From positions 6,389,501-6,453,500 of the forward strand of contig CP019636.1 of the NCBI GenBank assembly GCA_002163975.1: a DNA stretch of 64,000 nt, given 5' to 3'. The notes under the pieces are model-generated. The model was not told where the DNA came from. It ran no database searches and was given only the letters and a program-made list of their open reading frames with translations. Numbering within the stretch: the first letter of the stretch is position 1; each line of letters begins with the position of its first letter. The position numbers and the translations under genes are program-made. Positions 1 to 7,703 of this stretch are shown here, piece after piece. This DNA is from Nostocales cyanobacterium HT-58-2. GTDB lineage: Bacteria > Cyanobacteriota > Cyanobacteriia > Cyanobacteriales > Nostocaceae.

Positions 1-2
1 AA

Positions 3-761
3 GAAAAAATCAGAGATTTCATATTAGAACAAGGTGCCAATCAGCAGCAAATTGCGAACTTGAAAGCTGAGTTAGAAGTTTTGAGAAAACAAATTGCAAA
101 GCAGAGACTGAATGAGGAAAGACAAGCACTGGCGCAGCGACGTATAACCGCAACTCAAGATGCCATTGAAAGGTTCACAGAAGTCAGAAACCGTCAAGAA
201 AAGCAATTTCGTTGGCAACTCGAAAAGCGAGTACAAGAAATATTTAGCGAAATTTCATTTACACCTTATATTCCCAAAATCAGCGAGAAGTATGAACTGA
301 CTCTTGTGGAGAATACAGCAGGCATAGAAATGCCAGTTGCAGCTTCTACAGGAGAAAATCAAATTCTCAGCTTATCTTTTATTGCTAGCATTATTGATAG
401 AGTACGGGAATGGAGTGAAAAGAAACAAATGCTGCTAGTTCCAGATAGTAGCACTTTCCCGATTGTTATGGATTCACCATTTGGTAGTTTGGATGAAATC
501 TCTCGACGACAAATAGCAAAGACTATTCCCAAATTGGCAAATCAGTTGATTGTGTTAGTGACTAAAACGCAGTGGCGGGGTGAAGTGGAAGAAGAAATGG
601 CACAAAGAATTGGTAGGGAATATGTGCTGACTTACTATTCTTCTAAGCCTGATTGTGAACAAGATTATATTGAGTTGGGTGGGGAACGGTATCCTTTAGT
701 TAGACAAAGTCCAAATGAGTTTGAGTATACAGAGATTGTTGAGGTGAACCGCGAGGGGTAG
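3..761 (+). CDS. SMC/Rad50-like ATPase, C-terminal part (cut by left edge)
   Basis: The frame is open from the first bases, so the gene starts outside the window; a TTG at 60 is only an internal codon. The visible part has a charged coiled-coil stretch, then an ABC signature-like STGENQ (about nt 348-365) and a Walker B/D-loop segment, MDSPFGSLD (about nt 471-497). This is the C-terminal half of an SMC/Rad50/DndD-type ATPase head; the Walker A half lies to the left. It is followed 4 nt later by a Uma2 gene and then by Dnd-associated genes. I infer a role with the Dnd system, perhaps as part of the restriction or exclusion arm. It is not DndD itself, which is at 7704-9701. Confidence 0.75.
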   Translation, partial: EKIRDFILEQGANQQQIANLKAELEVLRKQIAKQRLNEERQALAQRRITATQDAIERFTEVRNRQEKQFRWQLEKRVQEIFSEISFTPYIPKISEKYELTLVENTAGIEMPVAASTGENQILSLSFIASIIDRVREWSEKKQMLLVPDSSTFPIVMDSPFGSLDEISRRQIAKTIPKLANQLIVLVTKTQWRGEVEEEMAQRIGREYVLTYYSSKPDCEQDYIELGGERYPLVRQSPNEFEYTEIVEVNREG

Positions 762-765
762 GGTT

Positions 766-1335
766 ATGGTTGCGAGTCCAGACAGAAAGTACATGACTCC
801 CCAGGAATACCTAGAATGGGAAGAACGCCAAGAAATTAAATACGAATATGTCAACGGCGAAGTTTATGCAATGACTGGGGGTACTATTCCTCATACTACC
901 ATTGCCCTCAACTTGGCTTCGGCATTAAAAAGCTACCTCCGGGGAGGTCCCTGTCGTGCTTTTATGGCGGACGCCAAAGTAGGCGTATCTGAGAATGGAC
1001 CATTTCACTATCCGGATGTCGTGGTGAGTTGTGATGAACGAGATAGACAAGCGATTAAATTCATTCAGTATCCTTGTCTAATTGTCGAAGTTCTTTCGCC
1101 TAGCACAGAAGCTTACGACCGAGGTAGTAAATTTTACCAATACCGTCGCATACAAACTTTGAAAGAATACGTTCTCATTGATGCTGAAAAAATTAGTTTA
1201 GATTGCTTCCGGCTGAATGATAAAGGCTTTTGGGAATTACATCCCTATGAAGAGGGGGATGAAGTTCAGTTAACCAGTGTTGATTTTCACTTTCCCATAT
1301 CCCTAGTTTACGAAGATGTTCAGTTTCTGAGGTAG
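766..1335 (+). CDS. Uma2 family endonuclease (DUF820)
   Basis: The 189-aa protein has the typical Uma2 layout: N-terminal MTPQEYLEWEE and YVNGEVYAM, an acidic PDVVV motif (Asp84) and a LIVEVLSPST motif (Glu108). The last two are the expected PD-(D/E)XK nuclease core positions. Uma2 proteins are very abundant in cyanobacteria and their biological role is mostly unproven. The gene starts 4 nt after the ATPase stop, so the two are probably co-transcribed. Location inside the Dnd island is suggestive, but Uma2 genes are scattered widely, so a link to phosphorothioation is only an inference. Confidence 0.85.
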   Translation: MVASPDRKYMTPQEYLEWEERQEIKYEYVNGEVYAMTGGTIPHTTIALNLASALKSYLRGGPCRAFMADAKVGVSENGPFHYPDVVVSCDERDRQAIKFIQYPCLIVEVLSPSTEAYDRGSKFYQYRRIQTLKEYVLIDAEKISLDCFRLNDKGFWELHPYEEGDEVQLTSVDFHFPISLVYEDVQFLR

Positions 1336-1419
1336 GAGAAATAAACCGCAGAGGCGCAGAGGACGCACAAAGGGCGATCGCTTGTCGATTGGTATAAAAT
1401 AGTGCGCTTTGGAAGTGCG

Positions 1420-1437
1420 TAGACGCGCAGCGGCTTG
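1420..1437. repeat. 18-bp dispersed repeat, copy 1
   Basis: TAGACGCGCAGCGGCTTG lies in the 160-bp gap between the Uma2 gene and the next gene. Its exact reverse complement occurs at 9758-9775 between dndD and dndE. The flanking gap also has a GCGATCGC octamer. It looks like one of the GC-rich dispersed repeats common in this genome. Confidence 0.6.
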
Positions 1438-1495
1438 TCCTTAGACATCGCTTGAAGCTTTAAGTTACAATTGCAACAAAATAGATATCCACATT

Positions 1496-1954
1496 ATGGC
1501 TGCAAACAGAATCAAAATTGCTAAAGATAAGGTTGAATTAGTTAAAGCTTTAGTAGCATCAAAAGATACAACTGGACCTTTCCAAACTTATGTAGAGGTT
1601 ATGGTGTTTGCAGCAGCTTTAGGAGCAAAGCATAAAAAACGAGTTCCTTTAGAGGGAGTTGCTAAAGATTTATCCCCACTGCGACAGGATTATTTTACCA
1701 GCAGCTTTGCTCTGTTAATTAATTTACTGGCTATTACTGAAACAAAAGACATCAAAATTCTAGGTGATGATGACGTAGCTGACGAGCAACGCATCCATAT
1801 TTTTGAAGAGTATGCTAATGCTGGACTGGAAATTTTGCAAAATGAACTGCGTGGAGCAGTAGACTATTCGGAGAGACTTCTCTTGATTCTGAGTTCTGAA
1901 AGATTTAATGATTCTTTAATAGAAAAAGAGTTTGATTTAAGCAAATTATTATAA
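1496..1954 (+). CDS. Dnd system-associated protein 4-like
   Basis: This 152-aa, mostly helical protein resembles the small family annotated as dnd system-associated protein 4, which is found next to dnd modification genes in cyanobacteria and other bacteria. No catalytic motif is visible and the biochemical role is unknown. The recognisable stretch is the N-terminal half (KIAKDKVELVKAL, then PFQTYVEVMVFAAALG). It precedes the second DGQHR gene by 57 nt on the same strand. The family assignment is from memory of the sequence pattern and was not searched. Confidence 0.65.
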   Translation: MAANRIKIAKDKVELVKALVASKDTTGPFQTYVEVMVFAAALGAKHKKRVPLEGVAKDLSPLRQDYFTSSFALLINLLAITETKDIKILGDDDVADEQRIHIFEEYANAGLEILQNELRGAVDYSERLLLILSSERFNDSLIEKEFDLSKLL

Positions 1955-2011
1955 TGAAAAAAAGTCTATAAGATGTTTATGTAGTAAAACCCTATTCTTG
2001 GAGTATGTCAG

Positions 2012-3013
2012 ATGATTAGTTACATTGAACTACCTGCTTGGGAAATGAATCACCCTGCTGGTAAATTTTATGTGTTCATATGTGACAGTGACACTTTGCG
2101 TCGAATAGCTTATGTTTCTATAGAAGAAATAAAACTTAAGGGTGCTCAGAGACCATTAAATGAAAGAAGATGCAAAGAAGTAGCTAAATTTATTAATTCC
2201 GCTGATGCTATTATTGCTAATAATATAATTCTCAACTTGCCAGAAGAGGCAGAATATACTTCTCCACAAGAAGATGGTTTAATTGGTAAACTCAAATTTC
2301 CAGATAGAGAAAATTCTGCCTGGGTAGTTGATGGTCAACATAGGCTGTTTGGATTTAACTATACAGAAAAGAAACTAGATCTTTTATGCTCAGGTTTTAT
2401 AAACATAGATATACAAAGCCAAGCCAAGATATTTATTACTATTAATAATGAGCAAAAAGGAATTAATCCATCTGTTATATATGATTTGTTACCTTTAATT
2501 AAGGATGCTGATTTTAAAGAAAAACGAATACATAGTTTAGTGAAGCAACTCAATCAAGACCCTGAATCTCCTTGGTATAATGAAATCAAAATGTTAGGTA
2601 TTGGTAAAGGATTGGTTTCTCAAGCTGCATTTGCAAGAAATATTGAAGTACTTATTGATCCTAATGGAGGCGTTTTATCACCTTATAATGAAAATTTACA
2701 GTATGGTATATTAGTTAACTATTTTAATGCATTCAAAGCTGTTTTTTCTGAAGAATGGGGAAGTACTAAATATGTATTAACAAAAGCGGTTGGTTTATCG
2801 GCAATGTGTGGCATTTTTCCTAAAGTTCATAGTCTATGTAGTAAAGATTTTACCGTTGAAAATATTATCAAACAAATTATCCATCTTAAAAGATTTGATT
2901 TTAGTAGTGCTAATTTAGGCAAAAGTACAAATAAAGTTGCGATTCAAAAAATTACGGCTGATTTAAATAAGATGCTTCCAGAAATATCTGATACATCTGA
3001 TATAAAAATATAA
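2012..3013 (+). CDS. DGQHR-domain protein (DndB-related)
   Basis: The 333-aa protein contains DGQHR at residues 107-111 in the context WVVDGQHRLFGF, followed by FITINNEQKGIN. This is the signature of the DGQHR family that includes DndB. It is shorter and very different in sequence from the other DGQHR protein at 4144-5742, so the locus has two. The gene is strikingly A+T-rich compared with the flanking dnd genes, which suggests a separate horizontal origin. The next gene starts 17 nt downstream and is equally A+T-rich; the two look like a two-gene unit. Function is not known. Confidence 0.8.
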   Translation: MISYIELPAWEMNHPAGKFYVFICDSDTLRRIAYVSIEEIKLKGAQRPLNERRCKEVAKFINSADAIIANNIILNLPEEAEYTSPQEDGLIGKLKFPDRENSAWVVDGQHRLFGFNYTEKKLDLLCSGFINIDIQSQAKIFITINNEQKGINPSVIYDLLPLIKDADFKEKRIHSLVKQLNQDPESPWYNEIKMLGIGKGLVSQAAFARNIEVLIDPNGGVLSPYNENLQYGILVNYFNAFKAVFSEEWGSTKYVLTKAVGLSAMCGIFPKVHSLCSKDFTVENIIKQIIHLKRFDFSSANLGKSTNKVAIQKITADLNKMLPEISDTSDIKI

Positions 3014-3030
3014 TATTTATTTATCAAGAA

Positions 3031-3978
3031 ATGTTTAAAGATATTAGCACTGCTTTTAATAAAAAAAATAGACCAGGTTTGAGTGATAGAAGCTTTGATG
3101 TTCCTCTCTTAAAAGCTATAATTTATGATAATATTAAGCTCTCAAATAGGAAAAACTGTGTTAAAAGTTATCTAAAAAATAAAATCAAAACATATGATGG
3201 AGCTAATAAAGTATACAGTGCAGTAGATAAAGAATTAAAATCAGTACTACTGAATGAAGCAAACCTTCAATTTAGTAAAGCTTTATATAATTGGTCGATT
3301 TATAAAAGATTAGTTTCTAAAGGTTTGTGGTCATGGGCTTGCGTCACTTTATATTATGCACAATTTTACTGTATTAATGGATTGCTTAATATTCAAGGTA
3401 ATGCATTCTCTAGACCTAGACTTTTAACCAATAGTGGCGAAGAAAAAGAAACAGTATTTCATGTATATACTGAAGATTTTGCAGCTGATAAGTTTATTTT
3501 CGAAATGAGAAACTATAAACCTCACGAGGATGTGTGGCGACAGTACTACAATGTATACAAAAAGTATAAATACGGTGTATCATACTACCATGAACTTTAT
3601 CAATATGATATGGATAACCAGTTTGAAATTTTAGAGATGAGACACCGTGCTAATTATGATACTGCTTTTTTGTTCGAAGGGTTTATTGAATATTTACTGC
3701 CTGCGAATGAACTAGAAGAGTTTGCCTTAAAAATGCAGCATAATATTTTTGATACATCTTGGACAGAAGACGAATTTCTTAAATTAGAATATGTTGCTTC
3801 TCTGCGAATTAAGTTATTATTTGAAATTCTTCACACAATTTTGGGAAGTAGCAATTTAGAAACAATCAGAACAGAGTTATACTTGGAGCGTAAAAGTATG
3901 TTAAATAATATCAAGGATGATACGCCTGTCAAAGAATGTTTTCTTAATTGGATTGAAGAAAGTTATAACTTTATCTAA
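3031..3978 (+). CDS. Uncharacterised protein with HEPN-like features
   Basis: The 315-aa protein was not recognised as a named family. Residues 83-123 form an aromatic helical hairpin (around LYNWSIYKRLV and WACVTLYYAQF) reminiscent of HEPN folds. It is followed by R160-NYKP-H165, which fits the RX4-6H active-site pattern of HEPN ribonucleases. A later stretch at 203-210 (MRHRANYD) resembles the end of many HEPN domains. It lies 17 nt after the DGQHR gene and shares its A+T-rich composition. A HEPN RNase is an inference from motifs only; a structural role is also possible. Confidence 0.5.
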   Translation: MFKDISTAFNKKNRPGLSDRSFDVPLLKAIIYDNIKLSNRKNCVKSYLKNKIKTYDGANKVYSAVDKELKSVLLNEANLQFSKALYNWSIYKRLVSKGLWSWACVTLYYAQFYCINGLLNIQGNAFSRPRLLTNSGEEKETVFHVYTEDFAADKFIFEMRNYKPHEDVWRQYYNVYKKYKYGVSYYHELYQYDMDNQFEILEMRHRANYDTAFLFEGFIEYLLPANELEEFALKMQHNIFDTSWTEDEFLKLEYVASLRIKLLFEILHTILGSSNLETIRTELYLERKSMLNNIKDDTPVKECFLNWIEESYNFI

Positions 3979-3994
3979 AAATAATTTTTTTCAA

Positions 3995-4032
3995 GAGCAA
4001 TATAATCGCTGCTGTAAGTATTATCGTTGCTC
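3995..4032. terminator. Hairpin between convergent genes
   Basis: GAGCAA at 3995-4000 pairs with TTGCTC at 4027-4032, with further partial pairing inside (ATAAT with ATTAT). It sits between the ends of the plus-strand HEPN-like gene and the minus-strand dndB. Its position suits a bidirectional terminator, but no clean T-run follows. Confidence 0.35.
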
Positions 4033-4143
4033 TGTACAAGGAATCACCTCCTTCCTATAAGTTGCCTTGGACCAGAAAAAAAGAACTAAGCGGTATCAAC
4101 AACGAGAATAAAGGTTTCACTATAGGCAAGTGACAGCTAACGA

Positions 4144-5742
4144 TTACAGCACAGGTGGAAGTCCTACCGCCTTCGGTTGAACAAACTTGCCATCAAAACC
4201 TATTGTTTTATTTTCAAAAGTTCTGGCTTTAGCCAAATCCTTGCGAAGTTCAGCACGTTCCATCTGATCCTGAATTCCACCCAAAATATATATCAGTAAC
4301 CTTGCTGCTAAATCCCGTCCAGCAACTTGCACCCGCTTTTTATTTGGATCATACAAAATACCGTACCACAGAGATTGAGGGTACTCCATACCGCTAAAAC
4401 CACCGGAACGGTCGAATTTTTGCAGCTTCTTAAAAATGTCTGCTAGCGAAAGCCCTTTCTTAAAAACCAGAATACCCAAAGCTTGTGCTAAAGCGACTTG
4501 ACCAACAGGACGAAAAAGCATATTTCCTTCGCCGCCATCTTTCTCAAAGCTGAACCGTCGCAACGCAGGTGTACCTTCATCTTCAAGAAGCTTATAACTT
4601 GGAAGGCTTGCCAAACAATCGAATAACTTGTGAAACTCCTGTATCCCTTCCTCAAGTTCCTCATCCTCTGGACGCATGGGAATTAGACCTTTATCCAAGG
4701 GTTTCCAATGAGAGTACTTTTGTCCCAAGTATCGCTCGGACATTTCTTTGAGAGCTTGCAGTGTTGTTAAAACCGTTGAGTTCGCTGCAACTGTCGCACT
4801 ATTCCAATTGACGCGAGGCTTTCGCGCTTCCTGTTGTTCCAAAAGCGGATGGTTGACAGCGATTTTTCTGGCAACAATCGAAAAACCATCATCCTCATTC
4901 AGCTGTGCTAACTGACCTTTACTTAAGGGTGCAGCCATCAGGTTGACATGAACAAAGATGGATCTCACCCGTCGCCTTGCCTCTTCCCGAGTTTCGCCAG
5001 CCGCAACTGCACAAATGAACTCAATACCAATTTTTTCCTTGGGCAAGCTTTGCAGGTAAGCTGGTTCCACGTGATATTGTTCTACCAAATCAGCCAACGT
5101 AATGAAAGTTTCGTAAGCAGTTTTGTCCTTTCTGTATCGCTGGAGTTTGCCAGTTTTGATCAACTCCATCAAACCCTGCACCCCCATCAATCGGTGTTGA
5201 CCATCTAAGGCATAAATGGTCACATTCTCCTCAGAAAGATTAAGCAGACCGACTTTATCATCTTTATCCAATGCAGTGAATTCGGTGGTAGATTTTGTGG
5301 CGCGTCCTTGACTATCCCACTCTGCAGCTTTGGGATTATCTACCCACGGTTGATTAATCACCACGAGAACTGGTGGAAACTTATGATTTTTTCGCGCTGC
5401 CAAATACTGCACAAGCGGTGCTTGACGTGACCAATCAAGAGGACGCTGTTGAATTTCATCAATGCTATCCGCGTCAATTTCGATGTTATCAGTCTCTGGA
5501 TTGTACTTTTTTTGCAGCAGTGGTAAACCAGACGCGAAGTGAACACGACCCGCAAACCATTCTAAGGTGAGAGAACCAACATAAGCCTCGCTACCACCCA
5601 TCTCGGTTTTCTGAACAAGAATGCGATCTTTCCTCCCAAGAAACTTCTCTAGCAGTAAAGCGAGTAGCTGTTGGTCTTTGATTTCCCGTTGCAAGTACTC
5701 GCTAGCGATATCATTGGTTAGATCTGAGCCGCTGTTCTTCAT
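4144..5742 (-). CDS. dndB: DndB-type DGQHR protein, Dnd regulator
   Basis: The 532-aa protein has YALDGQHRLMG with DGQHR at about residues 180-184, the hallmark of DndB. In studied bacteria DndB represses the dnd operon and influences phosphorothioate level; it is not needed for sulfur insertion itself. I chose the ATG at 5742; a TTG at 5775 would add 11 residues. The protein is longer than the classical bacterial DndB, with an extended C-terminal half. It is divergent from dndC across a 307-bp intergenic region holding a strong inverted repeat, a natural place for autoregulation. Confidence 0.8.
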   Translation of the reverse strand: MKNSGSDLTNDIASEYLQREIKDQQLLALLLEKFLGRKDRILVQKTEMGGSEAYVGSLTLEWFAGRVHFASGLPLLQKKYNPETDNIEIDADSIDEIQQRPLDWSRQAPLVQYLAARKNHKFPPVLVVINQPWVDNPKAAEWDSQGRATKSTTEFTALDKDDKVGLLNLSEENVTIYALDGQHRLMGVQGLMELIKTGKLQRYRKDKTAYETFITLADLVEQYHVEPAYLQSLPKEKIGIEFICAVAAGETREEARRRVRSIFVHVNLMAAPLSKGQLAQLNEDDGFSIVARKIAVNHPLLEQQEARKPRVNWNSATVAANSTVLTTLQALKEMSERYLGQKYSHWKPLDKGLIPMRPEDEELEEGIQEFHKLFDCLASLPSYKLLEDEGTPALRRFSFEKDGGEGNMLFRPVGQVALAQALGILVFKKGLSLADIFKKLQKFDRSGGFSGMEYPQSLWYGILYDPNKKRVQVAGRDLAARLLIYILGGIQDQMERAELRKDLAKARTFENKTIGFDGKFVQPKAVGLPPVL

Positions 5743-5888
5743 AGTAGTTTTTGAAAATAAAAGTTTATTACACAAATTAATTGTCTAAAAAAGTTGATAT
5801 TAATATTAAAGTTTTTAAAAACTTTTCAAATAAAAGATGATACAATTATACACTGACCTAAGCGACAGACAACTTTAAGTCGTAGGCA

Positions 5889-5957
5889 CACAAACAAAAC
5901 TAGCCGATGTGGGTTTTACAACCTCAATTAAGTCCGCCAGCGCGGACTTTGTTTGTG
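5889..5957. promoter_or_regulatory. Nested inverted repeat in dndB-dndC divergent promoter region
   Basis: An outer pair, CACAAACAAA (5889-5898) and TTTGTTTGTG (5948-5957), encloses an inner perfect pair, AAGTCCGC (5930-5937) and GCGGACTT (5942-5949), with a 4-nt loop. The structure lies in the only non-coding region between divergent dndB and dndC. It could be an operator for DndB, a leader hairpin of the dndC transcript, or both. The symmetry is seen directly; the function is inferred. Confidence 0.45.
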
Positions 5958-6049
5958 CAGACCGATACCAAAGTCTAAGGAGTGGGCGTCAGTCGCTGGT
6001 TGCAAGACAATGAAGTGATGATCGCCCGTGTTTCCAGAGGTAGCGAGAA

Positions 6050-7669
6050 ATGGCTAAAGCACAACAACTAGAAAATCAAGGTCAGCAAGCACCTTCTACG
6101 GTGATAGATAATATCCCATCTCTGACTACTGAAATACAAGAGTTATACTGTCTAGACGAAATACCTTGGATTATAGGCGTATCCTGGGGTAAAGATTCTA
6201 GTGCTGTATTGCAGCTTGTTTGGAATGCGATCGCCACTTTGCCTACTAAAAAACGAACCAAAACAATCCATGTCATTACAACAGATACTCTGGTAGAAAA
6301 CCCTGTAGTCTCTGCTTGGGTTCATAAATCTTTGGAACAGCTCAAGTTTGCTGCCAAAGAACAGGGAATGCCAATTGAGCCTCATCTGCTAAAACCAGTC
6401 ATTGAAGACACATTTTGGGTCAATTTGATTGGTAAGGGCTACCCAGCTCCTCGTAACCAGTTTCGCTGGTGTACTCCACGTTTGAAAATCAATCCGGCTA
6501 ATCAATTCATTCGTGAGATAGTTCGCGCTAATGGCGAAACAATTCTTGTCTTAGGTACTCGTAAAGCTGAGAGTAGCAAACGTGCTGCTACGATGAAAAA
6601 GCATCAAGCTGGTAGAGTACGCGATCGCCTCAGCCCAAACGCAAGTTTACCCAACTCTCTAATCTACACTCCCATTGAAGACTGGAGTAACAATGATGTT
6701 TGGGTTTACCTTCATCAATGTGAAAATCCTTGGGGACAAAGCAATAAAGAATTATTCAATCTCTATCGAGGTGCGACAGCAGATAACGAATGCCCTCTTG
6801 TGATTGATACTTCTACTCCCAGTTGTGGTGATTCCCGCTTTGGATGCTGGGTTTGCACAATGGTTAGTAAGGATAAGTCGATGGAGGCGATGATCCAAAA
6901 TGATGAAGAAAAAGAATGGATGCAGCCTCTACTAGAAATCCGGAATGAATTAGATACCAGAGACGACCGTGATAAGAGAGACTTTCGACGTATTTGGGGA
7001 GAAGTACAACTTTTTGAGCGCACTATAGATGGTGAAAATTCTGTTGAACCAATACCTGGTCCTTATACCAAATATTGGCGGGAGTATTGGTTAACAAAAG
7101 TTTTAGAAGCGCAAACACAAATCCGTCGTACAGCGCCAGAAAATATGCGTGATATTACCCTAATTACTACAGAAGAACTGAGCGAAATTCGCCGCATTTG
7201 GCTAGAAGAAAAACACGAATTTGACGATAGTTTACCCCGAATTTATGAGGAAGTGACAGGAGAACCTTTTATAGATCCACGTCCTGGTGCTGGTAACAGT
7301 CTTCTTGGAAGTGATGAATGGGCGGTGCTAGAAGAAATCTGTGAAGAAGATGCAATGCATTTAGAACTCATGGCAAAACTGTTGGACACAGAACGCCAGT
7401 ATCGCAAGATGGCGCGTCGTGTGGGAATTTATGATGCGTTAGCGAAATGTTTTGAAACAAGTTCTCGTTCTCCAGATGAAGCAATAAAGAACGCTCATTT
7501 GAAAAGGGATTTAAAAGTAGCAGCAAGTGTTGGTGACGTAGAAAAGGTTAAACAACTAACTTTGGGTGATGCTACTGTGACAGACAACGTTGAAACAGCT
7601 AAACCACAAAGTTGGGGAAACATTAAATTCAACAATAGGAATTCAGTCAACCAGAAACCAGGCAAATAA
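6050..7669 (+). CDS. dndC: DNA sulfur modification protein DndC
   Basis: This 539-aa protein is a PAPS-reductase/ATP-pyrophosphatase-like enzyme that activates the DNA target for sulfur insertion. The ATP-binding P-loop SWGKDSS is at residues 45-51, followed by the conserved NQFRWCTPRLKI segment. A cysteine group (ECPL, PSCGDSRFGCWVC) matches the Fe-S cluster site of DndC. The usual dnd order, dndC-dndD-dndE, follows. No dndA cysteine desulfurase is in the window; a genomic IscS/SufS could supply sulfur, as known in other dnd hosts. Confidence 0.93.
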   Translation: MAKAQQLENQGQQAPSTVIDNIPSLTTEIQELYCLDEIPWIIGVSWGKDSSAVLQLVWNAIATLPTKKRTKTIHVITTDTLVENPVVSAWVHKSLEQLKFAAKEQGMPIEPHLLKPVIEDTFWVNLIGKGYPAPRNQFRWCTPRLKINPANQFIREIVRANGETILVLGTRKAESSKRAATMKKHQAGRVRDRLSPNASLPNSLIYTPIEDWSNNDVWVYLHQCENPWGQSNKELFNLYRGATADNECPLVIDTSTPSCGDSRFGCWVCTMVSKDKSMEAMIQNDEEKEWMQPLLEIRNELDTRDDRDKRDFRRIWGEVQLFERTIDGENSVEPIPGPYTKYWREYWLTKVLEAQTQIRRTAPENMRDITLITTEELSEIRRIWLEEKHEFDDSLPRIYEEVTGEPFIDPRPGAGNSLLGSDEWAVLEEICEEDAMHLELMAKLLDTERQYRKMARRVGIYDALAKCFETSSRSPDEAIKNAHLKRDLKVAASVGDVEKVKQLTLGDATVTDNVETAKPQSWGNIKFNNRNSVNQKPGK

Positions 7670-7703
7670 AATTTGCCTCGTGTATTTTATAGCTATCCAT
7701 CAC

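Noticed and set aside
7590..7703. Longer DndD starting within dndC
   Set aside because: The extra 38 codons overlap dndC and do not resemble DndD; the ATG at 7704 gives the family N-terminus.
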